Shown piece by piece: positions 5,112 through 8,542 of a stretch of 8,542 bases of DNA; position 1 is the stretch's first letter, and each line of letters begins with the position of its first letter. The notes beneath the pieces are model-generated. The model was not told the origin of the DNA. It worked only from the letters and a program-made list of their open reading frames with translations, and did no database searches. The position numbers and the translations under genes were made by a program. The stretch lies in the NCBI GenBank assembly GCA_900541495.1, contig UQKC01000079.1, positions 1 through 8,542 on the forward strand, read 5' to 3'. This DNA comes from an uncultured Ruminococcus sp. Its GTDB lineage: Bacteria; Bacillota; Clostridia; Oscillospirales; Ruminococcaceae.

Positions 5112-6227
5112 GATATAAACAGAGAAAATTACACAAGATCACTTGAAAATATCAGACCCTCCGAGAAATTTCTCGCCGAAACGAAGAAGCTTATGCTCGA
5201 AGAAGCGGCTAAGACCGAGAAAGCCGAAAAGCCGAGTCGCAAGCCATTCATAATGAAGCTTACGCCTTTTGCCGCCGCAGCTGCCTGCATTGCTCTTATT
5301 GCGGTTGTCGGCGTGAACACGCTCAAAGATAAGGGCGTTGAAACGGCTCAGGCGAGCGAAAGTATTTATACCGCTTTTGCGGAAGATCATGAAGAAAACA
5401 TTGAAGCTGCTTTCGCCGATGAAGCCGATGAAGCCGATGAAAATGAAGTACCTGCCAATGATGAAGCCTTTGATGCAGCTTTGTATGAGGAGAACGCCGA
5501 GGACGAAGCAGAGATAGCCGAATCAAATGAAGTTCCCGAAACCGAAGCTGAACCGAGTGCTGACGAGCCTGCATTTTTTTCGGCGGACGGATTTTTTGTT
5601 GAGGAAAGTGCAGACGACAGCGTTCCTGCCGATGAAGCCGAGCTGCCTGCGATCGATGAAGAAACCGAGCAGGTGTACAGACCGGACAGTTATGTTGACG
5701 GCGGCTTCAATTATACCGAAAAGCCAGATGCTGATGACGGTGACAATGACGGCAATGCAGGTATAGACACTGATGATGACGTTGATGACGATACAGGCGA
5801 TATAAATGGCGGAGGTATGCCCGTTGCACCTGCATTTACGAAGCTTTCCGGCGGAAATGCTTCGGCTTATCCCGATTTTTCACCGACCGATACGGAAAAA
5901 CTCCGCGAATTCCTTGCTCTTGCCTCGCAGGACGATATAAACGCCGAAGTCACGGCTTCGGACGGAGAGATCAGTGACCTTTTCAGAGAAAATGCGCATA
6001 AATTGAATGAAGCTTTCGCAGATGCGGCTGAAAAGCTTATCCCAAGCGGCGGAGAAAGCTTTGCACCGACACTTTCGTTCAGTGTTTTTGACAATGTGAG
6101 CGGAGATATCCTCTACACCGTTCAGACGGACGGCAGTGCTTTCTCGGTGCAGATAAGATACGGCGAAGCGGTTTATTTTACCGCTGATAAAACCGCTGTT
6201 GAAGACGTTATTTCGGCAGCGAAATAA
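5109..6227 (+). CDS. Probable membrane-bound anti-sigma factor with acidic extracytoplasmic region
   Basis: A 372-residue single-span protein directly behind the ECF sigma gene, the usual place for its anti-sigma partner. Residues 1-50 form a charged cytoplasmic segment with RPSEKFLAETKKLMLEE (16-32); I see no His/Cys zinc motif of the ZAS type. One span follows (51-70). Residues 88-236 are a low-complexity linker dominated by Glu, Asp and Ala, including three ADE repeats, then a D/N/G-rich stretch (207-233). Residues about 240-372 look like a folded domain containing helices and beta strands (TLSFSVFDNVSGDILYTVQT, 321-340), plausibly the external sensor; I do not recognise its family. ATG 5109 is preferred over ATG 5100, which lies in the stop-codon hairpin. 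The gene ends at a strong terminator. The role rests mainly on position and topology. Confidence 0.82.
   Translation: MDINRENYTRSLENIRPSEKFLAETKKLMLEEAAKTEKAEKPSRKPFIMKLTPFAAAAACIALIAVVGVNTLKDKGVETAQASESIYTAFAEDHEENIEAAFADEADEADENEVPANDEAFDAALYEENAEDEAEIAESNEVPETEAEPSADEPAFFSADGFFVEESADDSVPADEAELPAIDEETEQVYRPDSYVDGGFNYTEKPDADDGDNDGNAGIDTDDDVDDDTGDINGGGMPVAPAFTKLSGGNASAYPDFSPTDTEKLREFLALASQDDINAEVTASDGEISDLFRENAHKLNEAFADAAEKLIPSGGESFAPTLSFSVFDNVSGDILYTVQTDGSAFSVQIRYGEAVYFTADKTAVEDVISAAK
5415..5441 (+). repeat. Three tandem copies of GCCGATGAA inside the anti-sigma gene
   Basis: Three exact 9-base units encode Ala-Asp-Glu three times (residues 103-111) at the start of the acidic linker. Perfect in-frame tandem copies are the kind of tract that can gain or lose units by slippage, so linker length may vary between strains. 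Confidence 0.85.
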
Positions 6228-6234
6228 TAAAAAG

Positions 6235-6271
6235 CAGTTCGGAAATCTAAGTGTTTCCGAACTGTTTTTTT
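6235..6271 (+). terminator. Strong bidirectional intrinsic terminator
   Basis: CAGTTCGGAAA (6235-6245) pairs perfectly with TTTCCGAACTG (6254-6264) around an eight-base loop and is followed by seven T residues (6265-6271). A-rich sequence before the left arm gives a T-run on the minus strand as well. It ends the sigma/anti-sigma unit and once also ended the convergent GNAT gene, whose stop codon touches it. Confidence 0.93.
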
Positions 6272-6390
6272 ATTTCTCTATCATTTTCTCCATTCCGCAG
6301 CCGCTTATTTCTGCGGCCATCGTTTCAAATCCGAGTTTTTCGTAAAAGGCTCTTTGCCCTTTGATGCGCACAGGTCGATGCACACGCTTT
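6270..6390 (-). pseudogene. C-terminal remnant of a GNAT N-acetyltransferase, truncated and frameshifted
   Basis: Read on the minus strand, the last 24 codons give YEKLGFETMAAE, then ISGCGMEKMIEK and a stop at 6270-6272. Just upstream, in the neighbouring frame, the codons read SVCIDLCASKGKEPF. Joined, the two halves make 'DLCASKGKEPFYEKLGFE', the classic closing motif of GNAT acetyltransferases where acetyl-CoA binds. Restoring one base in the A-run 6344-6347 (T-run in the gene) joins them, so a single-base deletion is implied. All codons before this are missing: the similarity stops at the 22-bp repeat beginning at 6391, where the gene was evidently cut. About 40 of the usual 140-170 codons remain. 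A sequencing error could explain the frameshift but not the truncation. Confidence 0.75.
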
Positions 6391-6412
6391 CTAAGGAAAC
6401 GCTGATTAATAC
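6391..6412 (-). repeat. 22-bp dispersed repeat, right copy
   Basis: This is the exact reverse complement of 34-55. It abuts the broken end of the GNAT remnant on one side and overlaps the first bases of the palindromic element at 6409-6509 on the other, as expected for an element edge. Confidence 0.75.
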
Positions 6413-6509
6413 TAAACACCAATAAAATAAAGGAAAAAATCTGCGCCGAAATCCATATATTCGAGATTGTCGGCTTGATTTTTTCTAAATTTTAAATGGT
6501 GTTTAGTAT
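6409..6509. repeat. MITE-like palindromic element
   Basis: The outer 13 bases ATACTAAACACCA (6409-6421) are the exact reverse complement of 6497-6509, and 17 of 19 match if extended to 6406-6512. Inside, AAAAAATC pairs with GATTTTTT, and GCCGA with TCGGC, so nearly the whole 101 bases can fold into one long imperfect hairpin. No open frame is present. Size, terminal inverted repeats and placement between a broken gene and a terminator suggest a small non-autonomous element; no target duplication is certain. Confidence 0.6.
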
Positions 6510-6526
6510 AAATATTCTTTAAGCAA

Positions 6527-6571
6527 CAAACCTACAGTGATCGTTTCTGACCACTGTAGGTTTGATTTTTT
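6527..6571. terminator. Hairpin terminator at the 3' end of the GH127 gene
   Basis: CAAACCTACAGTG (6527-6539) pairs perfectly with CACTGTAGGTTTG (6552-6564), a 13-bp stem with a 12-base loop. The T-run (6566-6571) is on the plus strand; on the minus strand the hairpin is followed by TTGCTTAAAG, a poorer U-tract. Being immediately after the GH127 stop it probably ends that gene and also blocks rightward read-through. Confidence 0.85.
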
Positions 6572-8471
6572 ATATGGTATTCACCCAGACCCTCATATCG
6601 TTCTCGCCGCGGTTGCCCCATGTATAATAGGGAACAGCGACCGCATCAAACGGGGTAAGCTTTTCATCTTCGCCGCTGTAAAGATCATCGCAGTCCTCAG
6701 CGCGAAAAGCCTTTGCAGTAAGCTTTACCGTTCCGCCGAGAAGCTGCGGCTCAAATTCTCCGACAGCAGGCGGTTGGCTTCGGTCAAGGCGTATCGAACG
6801 CACATCGTCATTGTCCGCTCCCTCAAAACAGTAAACGAGAGGACCTCTCATAAGCGCTGTCATTCCCGTAAGTCTTGGGACTTTGTTTGAAGCTCTTACA
6901 AATCTCGGTGTTCCGTCAAGGGCAAGCTCGATCTCCATTTTTTCGTCTGCATCAATGTAAATATATCCATTCTCGGGAATGACCGAAGTAATCTTGCCGT
7001 TGACTTTGAGCGAAAATTTCCTGCTCCATTTAGGTATGCGAACAGCGACTTTTCCGCTGCCCGAAACGGTGTATTTTATCGTCATATCATAAGGATAAGA
7101 GGTTGTACATTCAAGCTTCATACCGTTGGAAAAGCTTACTTTTCCCGATGCGAAAAGGTGACAGTAAACAGTATCGCCATTTTCACCGTAAGCATATTTG
7201 CCTATCGAGCCGATGAGTCTTGCGGCGTTCGGAGGACAGCAAGCGCAGGCGTACCACTTCGGGCGTGAGGGCAGAACGTGCGAATGTGTGCAGGCTTTTC
7301 CCGAAATGCCGAGATCGATCTCAAGCGGATTTACATAGAAAAAGCGTTTTCCGTCAAGCTGCATTCCTGCGAGGACGGTGTTGTAGAAAGCAAGCTCCAT
7401 AACATCGCCGTACTCGCCGTTTATCTCGTTTTCGAGCATCTTTTCCGCAAAGAATATCAAACCTATCGCCGCGCAGGTTTCGGAGTAAGCCGTGTCAGGC
7501 GGCAGGTCGTAGTCAACCGTGAAAGCTTCGCCCTGAACGGTCGAGCCTATGCCGCCCGTTATGTACATTTTTCTGTGGACGATGTTTTCCCACAAGCGGC
7601 GGCAGGCTGCAAAAAGCTCTTTGTCCTCTGTTTCGGCGGCGAGGTCAGCCATTCCCGTATAAAGATATACCGCGCGGACAGCGTGTCCAACCGCTTCGGT
7701 CTGTTCACGGACGGGCTTAGCGCTCTGACGGTAATCATTGCTCCAAGGGTCGCTGTTCCATACGCTCCAGCTGCGTTTTTCCGCTTCCCTTGACCAGAAG
7801 TCGGGCGATTTTCCGCGCTCGTTGATGAATTTTCCTGCAAGTTCAAGAAAATGATCGTTTTCGGTAAGACGGTATAATCTCAGCAGTGCGAGTTCTATCT
7901 CGGGGTGCCCCGGGATTCCCTCGGTATTTTGCGTGACAAAGCGGTCATAGATGCACTCAGCATTCTTTACGGCAACATCAAGAAGCTTTCGCTTTCCCGT
8001 TGCTTCGTAATAAGCGCAGGCGGCTTCGATAAGATGTCCCGAGCAGTAAAGCTCGTGTCCCTCGAGCAGATTTGTCCAGCGCTTTTCCGTGTCCTTTACA
8101 GTGAAAAATGTGTTGAGATAGCCGTCCTTGTCCTGCGCATCGGCGATAAGGTCAATAAGCCCGTCAGCCTGACGTTCGAGGTTTTCATCAGGCTTGTCTG
8201 CGACAGCATAAGCCGCCGCTTCAAGCCATTTGTAAGCATCACTGTCCTGAAAGACCATTCCATAAAAGCCGTCTTCGGTGTCTTCACCTCTGAGAGCCTT
8301 TGCGGCGTTGATAAAGTTAGCGGCAACGTGGCTCTTTTCCGCACCGTCTGCTTTGTCCCAAAGCACACTGTACTGATAATGGATAACTTCTGTGTGGACG
8401 ATGTCCTGATATTTTTCTGTAAATCCCGATGCTTTGTATGAAGTAACGGGTATCTGTTTCTGCGTTTTCAT
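6570..8471 (-). CDS. GH127 beta-L-arabinofuranosidase
   Basis: A 633-residue cytoplasmic glycoside hydrolase of family GH127 (PF07944), which releases L-arabinofuranose from beta-linked arabino-oligosaccharides such as those of plant hydroxyproline-rich glycoproteins. No signal peptide is present. An (alpha/alpha)6 barrel occupies about residues 10-430 and beta-sandwich domains follow. The zinc and catalytic set is intact: Glu331 and Cys333 in the ETCA motif, Cys411 and Cys412 in ACCPPN, and Glu315 in VQGEAF. These match Glu338, Cys340, Cys417 (nucleophile), Cys418 and Glu322 (acid/base) of Bifidobacterium longum HypBA1. The barrel also carries YITGGIGS (303-310). ATG 8471 has AAGGAGGGG six bases upstream. 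The start overlaps the upstream gene's stop as ATGA, so it is a distal gene of a sugar-use operon. Some GH127 relatives have other specificities, so the exact substrate is inferred. Confidence 0.95.
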   Translation of the reverse strand: MKTQKQIPVTSYKASGFTEKYQDIVHTEVIHYQYSVLWDKADGAEKSHVAANFINAAKALRGEDTEDGFYGMVFQDSDAYKWLEAAAYAVADKPDENLERQADGLIDLIADAQDKDGYLNTFFTVKDTEKRWTNLLEGHELYCSGHLIEAACAYYEATGKRKLLDVAVKNAECIYDRFVTQNTEGIPGHPEIELALLRLYRLTENDHFLELAGKFINERGKSPDFWSREAEKRSWSVWNSDPWSNDYRQSAKPVREQTEAVGHAVRAVYLYTGMADLAAETEDKELFAACRRLWENIVHRKMYITGGIGSTVQGEAFTVDYDLPPDTAYSETCAAIGLIFFAEKMLENEINGEYGDVMELAFYNTVLAGMQLDGKRFFYVNPLEIDLGISGKACTHSHVLPSRPKWYACACCPPNAARLIGSIGKYAYGENGDTVYCHLFASGKVSFSNGMKLECTTSYPYDMTIKYTVSGSGKVAVRIPKWSRKFSLKVNGKITSVIPENGYIYIDADEKMEIELALDGTPRFVRASNKVPRLTGMTALMRGPLVYCFEGADNDDVRSIRLDRSQPPAVGEFEPQLLGGTVKLTAKAFRAEDCDDLYSGEDEKLTPFDAVAVPYYTWGNRGENDMRVWVNTI

Positions 8472-8542
8472 AGGCTGCCCCTCCTTGCTGAGAACCTGTC
8501 TTCATAAGCATATGCACACGTCTTTTCGGCAAATTTTGCTGC
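8468..8542 (-). CDS. 3' end of an upstream minus-strand gene, cut by the window edge
   Basis: The last 24 codons of an open frame enter from the right edge (residues AAKFAEKTCAYAYEDRFSAR, then RGSL) and end in TGA at 8468-8470. The stop overlaps the GH127 ATG as ATGA, the usual sign of translational coupling, and the GH127 ribosome binding site lies inside it. Too little is visible to name the family; a sugar-metabolism enzyme or kinase would fit the context, but that is a guess. Confidence 0.6.
   Translation of the reverse strand, partial: AAKFAEKTCAYAYEDRFSARRGSL
8478..8486 (-). promoter_or_regulatory. Ribosome binding site of the GH127 gene
   Basis: AAGGAGGGG on the minus strand ends six bases before the ATG at 8471. 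It lies within the last codons of the upstream gene, which confirms this start and implies translation of a polycistronic message. Confidence 0.85.

Noticed and set aside
5741..5800. Asp/Asn-rich tract as a true dockerin or EF-hand domain
   Set aside because: Spacing of the acidic residues does not follow the fixed 12-residue loop plus helix of a dockerin or EF-hand. It is kept only as a calcium-like low-complexity linker.
7905..8441. Plus-strand frames inside the GH127 gene, such as 7905-8441 and 7278-7793
   Set aside because: They are antisense to a gene with a full set of catalytic motifs and have no promoter or family resemblance.
1..8542. CRISPR array, tRNA or rRNA gene, prophage or toxin-antitoxin module
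   Set aside because: No regularly spaced direct repeats, cloverleaf sequences, rRNA-like segments, integrase, phage or toxin-like genes were seen.

Overview
The window looks like chromosome from a Clostridia-class Firmicute, probably near Ruminococcus/Oscillospiraceae. The signs are strong AGGAGG-type ribosome binding sites, a textbook sigma-A promoter, AT-rich intergenic DNA beside more GC-rich genes, and closest-looking protein families (OPT transporter plus PqqD-like partner, ECF sigma plus membrane anti-sigma, GH127). The taxon is an inference from style, not a measured match.

Layout. Positions 1-369 hold no convincing gene. They carry short dispersed-repeat pieces, several stem-loops and one terminator-like hairpin. 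A perfect TTGACA-17-TATAAT promoter at 370-398 then drives a rightward five-gene run: a TauE/SafE (TSUP) membrane permease, a YbaK/EbsC Cys-tRNA(Pro) deacylase, a two-span membrane protein resembling DUF3592, an OPT-family oligopeptide transporter, and a PqqD-like small protein whose ATG overlaps the OPT stop by one base. The last two look like a functional pair. After an AT-rich hairpin and a structured leader come an ECF sigma factor and its probable membrane-bound anti-sigma factor. These two are separated by a hairpin whose loop is exactly the sigma gene's stop codon, and which would bring a distant Shine-Dalgarno sequence close to the anti-sigma start. A strong bidirectional terminator ends this unit at about 6271.

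From 6270 to 6570 lies a decayed strip: a truncated and frameshifted C-terminal remnant of a GNAT acetyltransferase (minus strand), a 22-bp dispersed repeat that also occurs inverted near position 34, and a roughly 100-bp MITE-like palindrome. A second hairpin terminator precedes the leftward, convergent GH127 beta-L-arabinofuranosidase gene. All catalytic and zinc-site residues of GH127 are visible. Its start overlaps (ATGA) the last codons of an upstream minus-strand gene cut by the window edge, so it belongs to a sugar-degradation operon continuing beyond the window.

Points most worth a second look: the OPT plus PqqD-like (RiPP-recognition-type fold) pair, the stop-codon hairpin coupling sigma and anti-sigma translation, an apparent ATT (or ATC) start codon for the TSUP gene, the highly acidic and Asp/Asn/Gly-rich linker of the anti-sigma protein, and the inverted repeats bracketing 6.4 kb of the window.
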